The position numbers and the translations under genes are program-made. From Flavobacterium kingsejongi (lineage in GTDB: Bacteria > Bacteroidota > Bacteroidia > Flavobacteriales > Flavobacteriaceae): 64,000 nt of DNA. The notes under the pieces are model-generated. The model made no database searches. It was not told the DNA's origin and saw only the letters and a list, made by a program, of their open reading frames with translations. Location of the stretch: NCBI RefSeq assembly GCF_003076475.1, contig NZ_CP020919.1, positions 1,302,001 through 1,366,000 of the forward strand, given 5' to 3'. This document shows positions 63,783-64,000 of the stretch, piece after piece. Each line of letters starts with the position of its first letter. Position 1 is the stretch's first letter.

Positions 63783-64000
63783 ATGTATAAAATTAATAAT
63801 TATCCGGAATTTAAAGTTGATCCCATTGTTGTTTTTCTGTTAGGATTTGTGACTTGTGGCCTTTACCTGATTTATTGGAATATTAAAGTAGCGCAAGTTC
63901 TAAATGCAGTTGCGGAAAGAGAAGTCATTTCTCAGCCTGTGGCCATATTTTCAGGATGCTGTTTACCGGTAAATCTTTATTTCTATTATTTAGCGGGTAA
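63783..64000 (+). CDS. DUF4234-like membrane protein, 3' truncated by the window end
   Basis: ATG at 63783, 20 nt after the DUF805 stop. Reads MYKINNYPEFKVDPIVVFLL, TCGLYLIYWNIKVAQVLNAV, FSGCCLPVNLYFYYLAG. The glycine-containing hydrophobic segments with YLIYWxxK resemble DUF4234. The open frame continues past the window; function unknown. Confidence 0.6.
   Translation, partial: MYKINNYPEFKVDPIVVFLLGFVTCGLYLIYWNIKVAQVLNAVAEREVISQPVAIFSGCCLPVNLYFYYLAG

Overview
The window comes from a low-GC member of the Bacteroidota, most likely a Flavobacterium-like species of the Flavobacteriaceae. The support is two proteins with type IX secretion (T9SS) C-terminal sorting domains, small secreted proteins of the DUF6520 type, DUF4286, an ISAon1-like insertion sequence, lipoproteins with Bacteroidota-style lipoboxes, and -7 elements matching TAnnTTTG upstream of several genes. 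There is no rRNA, CRISPR array or plasmid backbone. The window begins and ends inside genes.

Region 1 (1-15.8 kb) looks like one end of an integrated accessory element. It carries two paralogous secreted transglutaminase-like proteins, a small XRE regulator with palindromic sites, and an SOS-type mutagenesis cassette (error-prone DnaE-like polymerase, Y-family polymerase, divergent LexA/CI-like S24 repressor with paired operator-like repeats). Next come a MauE-like redox membrane protein broken by one stop codon and two small Cys-containing secreted proteins, the second cut by an IS21-family element. Short decayed fragments follow, then a large serine recombinase whose 3' end runs into a tRNA-Arg(CCT) gene on the other strand, marking a probable attachment junction.

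Region 2 (15.9-23.4 kb) holds an SDR oxidoreductase cut by an IS256-family element with a perfect 8-bp target duplication, its Crp/Fnr-type neighbour, a T9SS-sorted beta-propeller protein and a TPR/LuxR-type regulator.

Region 3 (23.5-32.9 kb) is the most unusual part. Two copies of a lipoprotein with a C-terminal HExxH metallopeptidase-like domain are each followed, with overlapping stop and start, by a string of small secreted paralogs of two families. The copies are nearly identical at the N-terminus and sharply diverged in the C-terminal domain. Several members are broken by a nonsense codon, by A-tract frameshifts or by an ATA in place of ATG. The architecture resembles a polymorphic effector/partner (immunity- or inhibitor-like) locus; its function is unknown. 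It ends at a 12-unit, 21-bp tandem repeat.

Region 4 (33-41.4 kb) contains an Abi_2 (AbiD/AbiF-type) HEPN-like protein with a long non-coding leader, two candidate structured RNAs, several genes of unknown function, an FAD monooxygenase and a decayed tRNA-Asn.

Region 5 (41.4-64 kb) is mostly ordinary chromosome: two tRNA-Asn genes with an ISAon1/ISL3-like element between them, rseP, a codirectional run of redox and transport genes (DoxX, OYE-like, Gfo/Idh, two aldo-keto reductases, 2-hydroxyacid dehydrogenase, hydrolase, MFS), an M1 aminopeptidase with T9SS tail, serS, a TPR protein, DUF4286, rsmA, mgtE, a 2-hydroxyacid dehydrogenase fused to a VOC/glyoxalase domain, DUF805 and a partial DUF4234-like gene.
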